Virus record (IMG/VR): IMGVR_UViG_3300028571_000013
Location: 1-64,000 of that record
Reading direction: 5' to 3' (one strand)
DNA length: 64,000 nucleotides
Source: a virus
Below the pieces are notes generated by a model that was given only the letters and a program-made list of their open reading frames with translations, had not been told where the DNA came from and searched no databases. Below, one piece after another: positions 53,092-62,144 of the stretch (its first letter is position 1; every line of letters starts with the position of its first letter). Made by a program: the position numbers and the translations under genes.

Positions 53092-55317
53092 ATGGCTAGA
53101 AAACGAACAAAAAATAACGCGATTCCTGATGCCCAGCCCAATAATGAAAAATTAGAAGCTTATGTAACATGGGGGGACGATCTAGAATCTAAGAAAAACG
53201 CACTAAATGAATCATCAGCTTCTTTAGATGAGTATAGCGGTATCCAGAAAACTACGGGTTATGCTAGGTATAGTAGGGATTTTTCTAATCTATCAGGAGA
53301 CACATCTGGTAGGCCAGGATTAACAAGATCGGATTATGACTATTTTAGACCAAGTGAATCTGTACCCCAACAAATCAAGAATGTTATCAGAACTGCTGAT
53401 GTTGTATATCAGAGGGTGGGTTTGGTAAAAAACGTTATTGATCTCATGGGAGATTTTGCTAGTCAAGGTATTAGACTAGTACATAGAAATAAAAGAATTG
53501 AAAGATTTTATCGTAATTGGTTTAATAAAGTGCGTGGACAAGAAAGATCAGAAAGATTTTTAAATAATATTTATCGTGTTGGTAATGTTGTGATAAATAG
53601 ACAAACAGCAAAAATTACTAAAAAGGTTGCAGATAATCTATACAAGGCATCTGGTAAAGCGGATATTATTTTATCTGAAGACGAGTTGATCGTAGAAAAA
53701 AAAGAAATTCCATGGAGATATACTTTTATCGATCCTTTCTATGTTGATGTTGTTGGAGATAGTTTATCTTCTTTTGTTGGTAAAAGAATTTATGAGATAG
53801 CTCTTCCCGGACAATTACGTAAAACTATCAACAGTCCTAAAAATGATTTGGAAAGAAATATAATTTCTCAATTACCAGATGATATTCTTCAAGCAGCTAA
53901 AAATAAAACCTCATATCTATTAAATGCTGATAAGACTTTAGTCTTTCACTATAAAAAAGATGACTGGCAGATATGGGCTTATCCCATGATTTATGCCATT
54001 ATGGATGATATTAATATTATTGAAAAGCTTAAGTTAGCAGACTTAGCAGCTCTTGATGGAGCCATTTCTAATCTTCGTATTTTTAAACTAGGAAGTTTAG
54101 AGCACAAGATAGCTCCTACAAAAGCGGCAGCTTCTAAATTATCTAGTATACTACAAAATAATGTTGGTGGCGGAACAATGGATTTAATTTGGGGTCCAGA
54201 TATTGAGTTAATAGAAAGTAAAACACAAGTACATCAGTTTCTTGGAGAAGGTAAATACACCCCTCACTTAAATAGTATTTATGCTGGGTTAGGTATTCCC
54301 CCAACACTAACTGGTACATATGGAGCAGCCGGAACAACCAATAATTTTATCAGTCTAAAGACATTAACACAAAGACTTCAGTATGGTCGCAGTATACTTT
54401 TGGATTTTTGGACAAAAGAAATTGAAATTGTTCAGAAGGCTATGGGATTCACATATCCAGCCAAATTAGAATTTGATACAATGGATTTGAGTAATGAAGA
54501 TACTGAAAAAGCATTATTAATACAGTTGGTTGATCGTAATTTAATTAGTGATGAATTTATTCAAACTAGATTTGGTTGTGATCCAGATATTGAGAAAACC
54601 AGAATTAATCGTGAAGACAGAGAGAGATCGTCACAGAGAAGAACTCAAAAAGCAGGTCCATGGTACGATCCTCAGTTTGATAATAGTCTTAAGAAAATAG
54701 TACTACAAACTGGCGTAGCTACACCTAGCCAAGTTGGTCTAGAACTTGACTCAAAGAAAAAGGGAGAAAAAACTTTATATGACCTTAAACTTGAGACGGC
54801 CCCTAAGCCAATTGGAGCACCACCTTCCGGTGGCCCCACAACGAAGTTGGTAAAAGATTTGCAAGAATCTTTACCTGGTGTTCCAGGTCAGGGTAGACCC
54901 AAAAACTCAAAAGACTCAGAGAAACGAAAAGAAAAAACATTTAAACCCCGTACAGGCGCTACCCTAAATGTTTGGGCGCAACAAGCTCAAGATAAAATTA
55001 GTGATATCATAAATCCACTTATTTTAGAATTCTTTGAAAAGAAAAATCTAAGATCTTTGTCTAATGAAGAAAGTAAATACTTAGAAAATTTAAAAACTCA
55101 AGTGCTATTTTCTATTAAGCCATACTCTAATATCGATGATAATCAAATTAGTCTTAATATTAAAGCTTCCATAAATCAAGACAAAAGTACCATATCGGGG
55201 TATGAGTATTGGTTAAGGTCTATATCGAATGATTTGAATAGACCATTGACCACGGACGAACAAAAAACTGTTAAGTCAATGTATTATTCAACAATTCATA
55301 CAACACTAGAGATTTAA
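53092..55317 (+). CDS. Portal protein
   Basis: The protein has 741 aa. Portal features are seen: VIRTADVVYQRVGLVKNVID (clip and wing region), a long central domain with NVGGGTMDLIWGPDIEL (about 355-371), IYAGLGIPPTLTGTYGAAGT (about 398-417) and TLTQRLQYGRSILLDFW. The C-terminal 150 residues are basic and low in order. It sits between TerL and the protease, as usual. Confidence 0.85.
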   Translation: MARKRTKNNAIPDAQPNNEKLEAYVTWGDDLESKKNALNESSASLDEYSGIQKTTGYARYSRDFSNLSGDTSGRPGLTRSDYDYFRPSESVPQQIKNVIRTADVVYQRVGLVKNVIDLMGDFASQGIRLVHRNKRIERFYRNWFNKVRGQERSERFLNNIYRVGNVVINRQTAKITKKVADNLYKASGKADIILSEDELIVEKKEIPWRYTFIDPFYVDVVGDSLSSFVGKRIYEIALPGQLRKTINSPKNDLERNIISQLPDDILQAAKNKTSYLLNADKTLVFHYKKDDWQIWAYPMIYAIMDDINIIEKLKLADLAALDGAISNLRIFKLGSLEHKIAPTKAAASKLSSILQNNVGGGTMDLIWGPDIELIESKTQVHQFLGEGKYTPHLNSIYAGLGIPPTLTGTYGAAGTTNNFISLKTLTQRLQYGRSILLDFWTKEIEIVQKAMGFTYPAKLEFDTMDLSNEDTEKALLIQLVDRNLISDEFIQTRFGCDPDIEKTRINREDRERSSQRRTQKAGPWYDPQFDNSLKKIVLQTGVATPSQVGLELDSKKKGEKTLYDLKLETAPKPIGAPPSGGPTTKLVKDLQESLPGVPGQGRPKNSKDSEKRKEKTFKPRTGATLNVWAQQAQDKISDIINPLILEFFEKKNLRSLSNEESKYLENLKTQVLFSIKPYSNIDDNQISLNIKASINQDKSTISGYEYWLRSISNDLNRPLTTDEQKTVKSMYYSTIHTTLEI

Positions 55318-55319
55318 CT

Positions 55320-56930
55320 ATGCATATATATCAAGATGAGTATAAAGCTAACATAGCTGATAAAATCTTAGCCAATACAACACTGGCTTATTCCACAGAA
55401 GCTTTACTCTGCACAAAAAAAGATATAAGCTTTGCCAAGGCTAATTTAACAGATAATAAAACAATAAGTAGTTTTGATGATGAGGATCTCTACTATGTTC
55501 AATCAATTTTAGTTTCATCTTCTTGGAATAAGAATGATGATATTTTTGATAAAAAAGAAGTTTGGGCAGCAAGATATACTCCAGAAGATAAGCCCACAAA
55601 CTTAGAACATGATGAAGATCAGATTGTAGGACATATTATTTCTAATTGGCCAATTGATATGGATGGTATCACATTGGCAGAGAATATGGATATTAATGAG
55701 CTACCAGATAAATTTCATATCGTAACCGGATCTGTAATATATCGCAATTTTACATCACCAGAACTTAGAGATAGATCAGAAAATTTAATTAAAGAAATTG
55801 AGGCAGGACAAAAGTATGTTAGTATGGAATGTTTTTTTGATAATTTTGATTATGGTTTAGTTGATAAGAGTACTGGAGAATATAAAATATTAACAAGAGA
55901 TGATAAGACTTCATACTTAAGTAAACATCTAAGAGCTTATGGTGGGCTTGGAGAATATGATAACTATAAAGTTGGTAGAGTATTAAGAAATATTAATTTT
56001 TCTGGCAAGGGTTTTGTTAATAAACCAGCAAATCCGGAGAGTATAATTTTTGATATAGATGTGACTAAAAAAATATTAACCAAAAAAAATGTCCATTTTG
56101 ATAATAATAGTGTATCTAGTATAACAGAATCCCTTAACCAGGAGACAGATAAAATGAGTTTAGAAAAAGATATTCAATCACTGAAAGAAAAGGTCGAAGC
56201 CATGAGCGATTGTGGAACTATTGTAAAAGAAGCCTATAGTCGTATTAATGAGCTAGAGACCAAGATGCTTGAAACAGAATCGGCTATGAAAAAATATCAA
56301 GAAGATATGAACATGAAAGATAAAGAAATGGCCGAAAAAGATAAATTCTTAGAAGAATATAAGAATAAGATGCAATATGACGTAGCTTCTGCTGAAGCGG
56401 GTAAAGCTAATGAACTACAATCATTACAGACCGTTCATGAAGAAGTGGTTAAGGCTAAAGATTTAGAAATCGAAACACTTAAGAACGAACTTTCTGCCAC
56501 GAGTGAGGTCATTGATGCATATAAGACTAAAGAAGTCGAAATGATCAAACAGGCTAAAATTATGAGTAGAGTTTCTGAACTTGTTCAAGCTGGTGTAGAT
56601 TCTACTGTAGCAGAAGCTACGGTGAGCAAATTCGAAACACTAGATGACGAGGCATTTGCTACAATTAAATCTTTGGTACTCTCTCATATGCCAGAGTGGA
56701 TTAAACCAGTTGCTACTAGCGAAGTAACAACTGAATCAACCACTGAGGCTTCTGAAGAGAAAACTGGCTCCGCTGTTATAGAAGATGTTTTAGAAAACGC
56801 TGAAGTTGAACCAGGTGTTGATCTCAGTGTTGGTAGTGAAGATGACTCGGAAGTACAAAATACTAGAGCATCACTAATAGATTTTGTATATTCTAGACTA
56901 GGCAAACCACAACTTAATAAGGGAGAATGA
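55320..56930 (+). CDS. Prohead protease fused to scaffold domain
   Basis: The protein has 536 aa. The N-domain (1-265) has NLEHDEDQIVGHIISNWP, YVSMECFFDNF (candidate His/Ser region of an S78/S14-like protease) and GKGFVNKPANPES. From about 278 a long coiled coil (KDIQSLKEKVEAMSD to about 420) and an acidic tail resemble an internal scaffold. A second in-frame start with AGGAG lies at 56154. The catalytic triad is not certain. Confidence 0.75.
   Translation: MHIYQDEYKANIADKILANTTLAYSTEALLCTKKDISFAKANLTDNKTISSFDDEDLYYVQSILVSSSWNKNDDIFDKKEVWAARYTPEDKPTNLEHDEDQIVGHIISNWPIDMDGITLAENMDINELPDKFHIVTGSVIYRNFTSPELRDRSENLIKEIEAGQKYVSMECFFDNFDYGLVDKSTGEYKILTRDDKTSYLSKHLRAYGGLGEYDNYKVGRVLRNINFSGKGFVNKPANPESIIFDIDVTKKILTKKNVHFDNNSVSSITESLNQETDKMSLEKDIQSLKEKVEAMSDCGTIVKEAYSRINELETKMLETESAMKKYQEDMNMKDKEMAEKDKFLEEYKNKMQYDVASAEAGKANELQSLQTVHEEVVKAKDLEIETLKNELSATSEVIDAYKTKEVEMIKQAKIMSRVSELVQAGVDSTVAEATVSKFETLDDEAFATIKSLVLSHMPEWIKPVATSEVTTESTTEASEEKTGSAVIEDVLENAEVEPGVDLSVGSEDDSEVQNTRASLIDFVYSRLGKPQLNKGE
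56154..56930 (+). CDS. Nested in-frame scaffold protein
   Basis: CAGGAGACAGATAAA precedes ATG at 56154, in frame with the protease. The product (258 aa) would hold the coiled coil and acidic tail alone, as in lambda C/Nu3. It would be an assembly scaffold removed later by the protease. Confidence 0.7.
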   Translation: MSLEKDIQSLKEKVEAMSDCGTIVKEAYSRINELETKMLETESAMKKYQEDMNMKDKEMAEKDKFLEEYKNKMQYDVASAEAGKANELQSLQTVHEEVVKAKDLEIETLKNELSATSEVIDAYKTKEVEMIKQAKIMSRVSELVQAGVDSTVAEATVSKFETLDDEAFATIKSLVLSHMPEWIKPVATSEVTTESTTEASEEKTGSAVIEDVLENAEVEPGVDLSVGSEDDSEVQNTRASLIDFVYSRLGKPQLNKGE

Positions 56931-56932
56931 AC

Positions 56933-57391
56933 ATGGCTTTAAAAGCAGATCGCGTTGAAAGTTTCACAGATATTTCCTACTTCATGAATACGACCGGCGA
57001 CAGAGGTGGCATTGTTGTGTTTAGTACTGGCGGCGTTGGATCGGCTATGGACGATGCTGATGCTGTTGTACGTTATCCAACAAGTGGTCCATCTGGTACT
57101 GTACCAGCTGGTGTTTTACTAAACGACGTTGTGAATCTTGATCTAACAAGACAGCACATCAATTGGCACAAAGACGAGACTCAAGTTGGCGGCAAGGTGT
57201 CAATTCTCCGTAGAGGTCAGGTCAGTACAGACATGATTGTTACTGGTCAAACCCCAGCTGCTGGCAATGCTGCTTACTATGGTACTGACGGAAAATTTAC
57301 TACCGTTTCAACCAATAGTGTTAAAGTTGGCACCTTCTTGAGTAGTAAAGATACCGAAGGTTACGTTAAAGTAGACATCAATATTACCTGA
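56933..57391 (+). CDS. Capsid decoration-like protein
   Basis: The protein has 152 aa from MALKADRVESF (GGGAGAATGAAC upstream). Beta-rich, with GGKVSILRRGQVSTD and YYGTDGKFTTVS..KVGTFLS, a pattern of DUF2190-type decoration/head proteins. Immediate neighbour of the major capsid gene. Confidence 0.7.
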   Translation: MALKADRVESFTDISYFMNTTGDRGGIVVFSTGGVGSAMDDADAVVRYPTSGPSGTVPAGVLLNDVVNLDLTRQHINWHKDETQVGGKVSILRRGQVSTDMIVTGQTPAAGNAAYYGTDGKFTTVSTNSVKVGTFLSSKDTEGYVKVDINIT

Positions 57392-57409
57392 AACTAGGAG
57401 ATAAAAATA

Positions 57410-58414
57410 ATGGCAAATACTAGATTTGAACCGACATCAGAACTTACAGAACTTTTAGTGCGCAGCGGCTCTGCTGAAAAAGATCAGTCTTTATCAGCAA
57501 ATAGAGAGTTTGCTAAAGCACTAGAGCTTCCTCTACGTCAGGCTCTCCTTAATGGAGATATTCTGAATGGTATTTTTGAGCCAATCAAGTTAGCTCAAAG
57601 TGCTACTCCAGAATTTCCATTAGACTTTTTAGCTCCTGGTACTGAGAAAGACTTTGTTGCTTATACAATTCCAAACCACGGTTATATTCCAGAGCGTCAT
57701 GTCGAGGGTGATTACGTGATGGTGCCAACATATGATATTGGCGCTAGCATTGATTATCTTCTCAAATATGCTCGTGATGCCCGCTGGGACGTTGTTGGCA
57801 GAGCAATGGAAGTCCTAGAGGCCCAGTTTGTTAAGAAGATGAACGACGACGGCTGGCACACACTATTGGCTGCTGGCGTTGATCGTAATATTGTTGTTTA
57901 TGATAGCGATGCTGCTGCTGGTCAGTTTACAAAGAGATTAGTTTCTCTTATGAAAACTGTAATGCGTAGAAATGGTGGAGGTAACTCTGCTAGTAATAAC
58001 AGAGGCATCCTCACTGATCTCTATGTTTCTCCAGAAGCAATGGAAGATATCAGAAACTGGGGTATTGATCAGGTTGACGAGATTACTCGTCGTGAGATTT
58101 ATACCGCTGCTGATGGTACTCTCAACAGAGTTTTCGGTATTAACCTACATGATCTTGATGAACTTGGCGAAGGTCAAGAATATCAAGAGTTCTATGACAA
58201 TGTTCTTAGCGGCACATTGCCCGGTGGCGATACTGAAGTCGTTGTTGGTCTTGATCTTCGTAAGAGAGACAGTTTCATTATGCCAGTTCGTCAAGAAGTT
58301 CAGATTTTTGAAGATGATACCCTTCATCGTCAGAAGCGAGCTGGCTTTTACGGCTGGAGTGAGCAAGGCTTTGCTGTTCTAGATAACAGAAGAGTAGTAC
58401 TCGGCTCTCTTTGA
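57410..58414 (+). CDS. Major capsid protein (HK97 fold)
   Basis: The protein has 334 aa. Order fits an HK97-type shell protein: helical start, long E-loop/backbone (RWDVVGRAMEVLEAQFVKKM), the P-domain strands, GILTDLYVSPEAMEDIRNWG and a C-terminal DTLHRQKRAGFYGWSEQGFA. Codon use and GC are higher than neighbours, as expected for a very highly expressed gene. A strong terminator follows. Confidence 0.9.
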   Translation: MANTRFEPTSELTELLVRSGSAEKDQSLSANREFAKALELPLRQALLNGDILNGIFEPIKLAQSATPEFPLDFLAPGTEKDFVAYTIPNHGYIPERHVEGDYVMVPTYDIGASIDYLLKYARDARWDVVGRAMEVLEAQFVKKMNDDGWHTLLAAGVDRNIVVYDSDAAAGQFTKRLVSLMKTVMRRNGGGNSASNNRGILTDLYVSPEAMEDIRNWGIDQVDEITRREIYTAADGTLNRVFGINLHDLDELGEGQEYQEFYDNVLSGTLPGGDTEVVVGLDLRKRDSFIMPVRQEVQIFEDDTLHRQKRAGFYGWSEQGFAVLDNRRVVLGSL

Positions 58415-58443
58415 TTTAAAGCTGTGTTGTTGTTCCAAAAGAA

Positions 58444-58472
58444 AAGGCTGGCCTTCTGGCCGGCCTTTTTTT
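58444..58472 (+). terminator. Strong terminator of the major capsid gene
   Basis: AAGGCTGGCC-TTCT-GGCCGGCCTT stem, then a run of seven T. Confidence 0.95.
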
Positions 58473-58474
58473 AT

Positions 58475-58486
58475 GGTGTATATAAT
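58475..58486 (+). promoter_or_regulatory. Putative late-promoter motif, copy 3
   Basis: GGTGTATATAAT directly after the capsid terminator and about 33 bases before the next gene. Confidence 0.45.
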
Positions 58487-58519
58487 ATTATTATTCATAA
58501 TTAACTACTGGATATAACT

Positions 58520-58921
58520 ATGGCAGCAAGTAAATACGATTTTTCTATAGAACAAGGCACGTCTTTTAGAATTGCTCTCACATATAAAGATGATAAAAAA
58601 AATCCAATAGATATCACGGGCTATTGCTCAAGACTAATATGGACCACCAACACCGGTCAAATTCAGGTATTTTCTACAGAAAACACTGATCCCAGTTTAT
58701 ATAGATTTACTATTGGTGGAGTAGATGGTAAGATTACTTTAATGTTACCGGCAACTATAACTAATACATTTAATTTTACTTTAGCAAAATATGATTTGGA
58801 ATTAAGGTCTGATACTGATTTATATATTGGAGGAGGCAAAGAAATTTCTAGAATACTTTATGGCACTATTACTATAGTAAAAAGAAACAGTAAGATAATA
58901 TCTGAAATTAACTGTCAATGA
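58520..58921 (+). CDS. Tail/baseplate-associated beta protein (BppU-N-like)
   Basis: The protein has 133 aa. FSIEQGTSFRIALTYKDD, PIDITGYCSRLIW, GKITLMLPATIT and AKYDLELRSD follow the pattern of baseplate upper-protein N-domains seen in many phages. It probably connects receptor-binding proteins to the virion. Confidence 0.65.
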   Translation: MAASKYDFSIEQGTSFRIALTYKDDKKNPIDITGYCSRLIWTTNTGQIQVFSTENTDPSLYRFTIGGVDGKITLMLPATITNTFNFTLAKYDLELRSDTDLYIGGGKEISRILYGTITIVKRNSKIISEINCQ

Positions 58922-58932
58922 GGTGTATGATA
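58922..58932 (+). promoter_or_regulatory. Putative late-promoter motif, weak copy
   Basis: GGTGTATGATA followed by TATATAAATTTATAA, before the gene at 58981. Confidence 0.3.
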
Positions 58933-58980
58933 CTATATAAATTTATAATTTTGTCCATAATACTTTTAAGAAAATTTTAA

Positions 58981-59259
58981 ATGGCTTTATCCCAACAATC
59001 TATAACAACAGTAGAAAGCTCAGATAAAAAAAACTATATCTTAGTTATTGATACTTTTTCAGAATCTGATTTGGGAAGTGTTGTTATAGAGCAATATGAT
59101 ACATATAATTTGGAAATTATTAATACTAATGGTATTATTCAATATGTTCTACCATACAATTTAACTTTAGAGAGTTTAGCTGGCAACTTACCTGTTTCCA
59201 GAATAAGTGGACTTGATGAATATTTAGATTCTTATATATTCGACTGCGGTACGCCATAA
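58981..59259 (+). CDS. Hypothetical protein, 92 aa
   Basis: Beta-rich with a short C-terminal helix (RISGLDEYLDSYIFDCG). Between tail genes, so probably a small virion or chaperone protein. Not recognised. Confidence 0.6.
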   Translation: MALSQQSITTVESSDKKNYILVIDTFSESDLGSVVIEQYDTYNLEIINTNGIIQYVLPYNLTLESLAGNLPVSRISGLDEYLDSYIFDCGTP

Positions 59260-59275
59260 ATAAAGGAGAAAAATT

Positions 59276-61642
59276 ATGCCAGCATTAACTACTATTCAAC
59301 TTAGAAGAGGCACCTCTGCTGAGTGGTCAGCTTCTATTAGTCCATTAGCTATGGGTGAAGTTGGATATGATACAATATTAAAGAAATTTAAGATAGGCGA
59401 TGGAACCAGTTTATGGGGCAGTTTAGCTTTTGCTAATATATTACCATCAGAACTTGATGAGTTGGTAGACGATAGGGTTGCTTCTTTAATTGTTGCTGGT
59501 TCAGGTATTACCACATCATATAATGATGCTAGTAATACGTTAACAATTAATTCTTCTCTAGATACTGAAAGCGTTCAGGATATTATTGGCGCTATGGTAA
59601 CTGCTGGTAGTGGAATTAGTGTCAACTACAACGATCCTTCTGGTACTTTGACTGTATCTCTTAGTGATCCAACAATACAATCTACAGATATTACAGATTT
59701 TAATACCGCAGTAAGTGGACTATTAGGTGTTAAGAGTCTGGTTCAAGGTACTGGTATAGATATTTCGAATGTTGCAGGAAATCATACAATTAGTGTTACT
59801 GGTATAACAACATCTTTAATTACTAACTTTGCTAGTGGCGTTAATACTCTTATTGATAATGCTGTTAGTACAAGTATTGTTGGTGGTAGTGGTGTTGACA
59901 TTATATATAGCAGTGGAACTAATACTCTTACTATTAGTAGTGCCTTAACAGCAGGAAGTGGTATCTCTCTTACTCAAAATAGTGGTAACTATACTATTAC
60001 CTTAACTGATCCTACTATCCAACTAGCAGATATTACTGATTTACCATCAGACGCTAGAACTTTTTTAACTACCTCAAGTAGTAGTAATTTAAGAGCCTTA
60101 GTAACAGATGAAACAGGATCCGGGAATCTAGTATTTTCTGATAGTCCAACATTAGTTAGTCCAACCTTAGGCGCAGCCAGTGCTACTACTGTAAATAAGC
60201 TTACTATTACTGCTCCAGCAACTGGATCGACATTAACTGTTGCTGATGGAAAAACTCTTACTGCTAATAATACTTTAACATTTACTGGTACAGATTCTAG
60301 TTCTGTTGCTTTCGGAGCAGGCGGAACGGTAGTTTATACTAGTAATAAACTAAGTTCACTATCGTCTACAACTTCGTCTGAACTAGCCGGGGTTATTAGC
60401 GATGAAACGGGAACAGGAGCATTAGTATTTGCAAATAATCCAACAATGAGTGGGGTTATTGTTAATGGTGATCTTACTGTTAGTGGAAGTGGTCTAGTTG
60501 CTAGTAACATTAATGACTTTAATACCTCCGTAAGAACTAATCGTTTAGATCAAATGGCTGTTCCTACAAGTGACGTATCCTTTAATAGCTTTAAGATTAC
60601 TAGCTTGGCAGACCCAGTTAGTGCTCAAGATGCTGCTACAAAGGCCTATGTTGATGCTGCGCGAATGGGTCTTGATGTTAAACAAAGTGTTCGGGCTGCC
60701 ACCACAGCTAGCATAACTCTATCTGGGACACAAACTATCGACGGGGTTGCTGTTGCAGCTGGTGACAGGGTATTAGTGAAAAACCAAAGCACAGCTAGCC
60801 AAAACGGTATCTATACAGTAGCTGTTGGATCTTGGAGCAGAGCATCTGATGCTGATTCTGATTCTGAAGTTACTGCTGGGCTATTTACTTTCGTGTCTGA
60901 AGGTGCTGCTAATGCTGATAGTGGATGGGTATTGACTACGAATGATACTATCACTCTTGGAACAACGGGTCTAGCCTTTGCTCAATTCTCTGGTGCCGGT
61001 CAAATAACTGCTGGTGCTGGTCTAACAAAGAATGGTAATACTATAGATGCTGTTGGTACAGCTGGTCGTATAGTTGTTAATGCTGATAGTATCGATCTTG
61101 ATACTGTGAGTCAAACAGACGGTAGTGGTTCAGCTGGTACCAGTTTTATACAGAGTGTTACAAGAGACTCTTATGGGCGAGTAACAGGAGTAACATCAGC
61201 TTCGGTACAAGATGCCACGACTTCAGCTAAAGGTATAGCTAGTTTTGATAGTGGAGATTTTAGTGTTTCTTCTGGCGCCGTTAGTATCAAAGCTAGTGGC
61301 GTTGATAATTCTCAATTAGTTAATAGTTCTTTTACAATTGGTTCAACATTAGTTAGTCTTGGCGGAATCGCCACTTCTGTATCAGGATTAACTAGTGTCT
61401 CTAGCACATCATTTGTTGGTGATTTAAGTGGTACAGCTACCAATGCCTTGAATATTGAGGTGGATGTAGCAACTAGTGGAACTAATAATCTGGTTTTTGT
61501 AAATGGTACTGACGGGAATTTAAAGCCAGTCGTTAATGATAAATTAAGAATTAATTTGAATGCTAATGAACTATTAGGCTCTTCAAATACTACCCCAACA
61601 ATGACTCTCAAATACTTTATTATAGATGGTGGAATGCCATAA
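59276..61642 (+). CDS. Tail-fibre / receptor-binding protein
   Basis: The protein has 788 aa. The N-terminus is an Mtd-N-type domain: IQLRRGTSAEWSASISPL, MGEVGYDTILKKFKIGDGTS. Then many copies of AGSGI...(Y/N)LTI.. beta repeats (about 70-420), a DAATKAYVDAARMG segment (about 455-468) typical of fibre shafts, and a Ser/Thr-rich end. Similar but distinct from the gene at 62145. Confidence 0.85.
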   Translation: MPALTTIQLRRGTSAEWSASISPLAMGEVGYDTILKKFKIGDGTSLWGSLAFANILPSELDELVDDRVASLIVAGSGITTSYNDASNTLTINSSLDTESVQDIIGAMVTAGSGISVNYNDPSGTLTVSLSDPTIQSTDITDFNTAVSGLLGVKSLVQGTGIDISNVAGNHTISVTGITTSLITNFASGVNTLIDNAVSTSIVGGSGVDIIYSSGTNTLTISSALTAGSGISLTQNSGNYTITLTDPTIQLADITDLPSDARTFLTTSSSSNLRALVTDETGSGNLVFSDSPTLVSPTLGAASATTVNKLTITAPATGSTLTVADGKTLTANNTLTFTGTDSSSVAFGAGGTVVYTSNKLSSLSSTTSSELAGVISDETGTGALVFANNPTMSGVIVNGDLTVSGSGLVASNINDFNTSVRTNRLDQMAVPTSDVSFNSFKITSLADPVSAQDAATKAYVDAARMGLDVKQSVRAATTASITLSGTQTIDGVAVAAGDRVLVKNQSTASQNGIYTVAVGSWSRASDADSDSEVTAGLFTFVSEGAANADSGWVLTTNDTITLGTTGLAFAQFSGAGQITAGAGLTKNGNTIDAVGTAGRIVVNADSIDLDTVSQTDGSGSAGTSFIQSVTRDSYGRVTGVTSASVQDATTSAKGIASFDSGDFSVSSGAVSIKASGVDNSQLVNSSFTIGSTLVSLGGIATSVSGLTSVSSTSFVGDLSGTATNALNIEVDVATSGTNNLVFVNGTDGNLKPVVNDKLRINLNANELLGSSNTTPTMTLKYFIIDGGMP

Positions 61643-61722
61643 TTTATCTTCAAAGTTTTATACTTTAAACTATTGTTTTTACATAATCATAACTAAATTC
61701 CTTTTTTTGAAATAGATATAAC

Positions 61723-62115
61723 ATGAAAAATGGTAAAGTATTTATTAAAAATGGTCAAGCTTTAATACCACCAGTTCGTTTAGAGAATGGTGTTTGGGTA
61801 GCTTATGTTGATGGAGTTACGGCTACCACAACAACCACGGCCGCTCCGACCACCACCACAACAACAGCTGCGCCCACAACAACCACCACCACAACGGCCG
61901 CTCCTACGACGACTACGACAACAACCACAACAGCTGCTCCTACAACAACCACTACAACAATACCGCCTAACACATATAATGTAACCAATAATGGTTTTGG
62001 AAACTATTTAATAAATGGTAGTTCAAACCCAACACTAACCTTAACAGCGGGTCAAACATATACATTTAATATAAACGCTGCCGGCGGGTGTATTAACAGT
62101 TATCATACCGTATAG
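61723..62115 (+). CDS. Adhesin-like protein with Thr/Ala/Pro linker, 130 aa
   Basis: After an N-terminal 30 residues comes a run of TTTTAAP units (about 33-84), a flexible low-complexity stalk. The C-terminus (YNVTNNGFGNYLINGSSN, PTLTLTAGQTYTFNINAAG) matches the first half of a cupredoxin-like phage domain, but the usual GHPF continuation is missing; the frame ends with GCINSYHTV. It is probably truncated by a frameshift or is a short variant. Confidence 0.6.
   Translation: MKNGKVFIKNGQALIPPVRLENGVWVAYVDGVTATTTTTAAPTTTTTTAAPTTTTTTTAAPTTTTTTTTTAAPTTTTTTIPPNTYNVTNNGFGNYLINGSSNPTLTLTAGQTYTFNINAAGGCINSYHTV
61822..61960. repeat. Thr/Ala/Pro codon repeat array
   Basis: Degenerate repeats of ACNACNACNGCNGCNCC type. 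Its length is likely to vary between isolates and could be mis-assembled. Confidence 0.8.
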
Positions 62116-62144
62116 TATTCATAAAAATAGGACTACTTTCCAAG

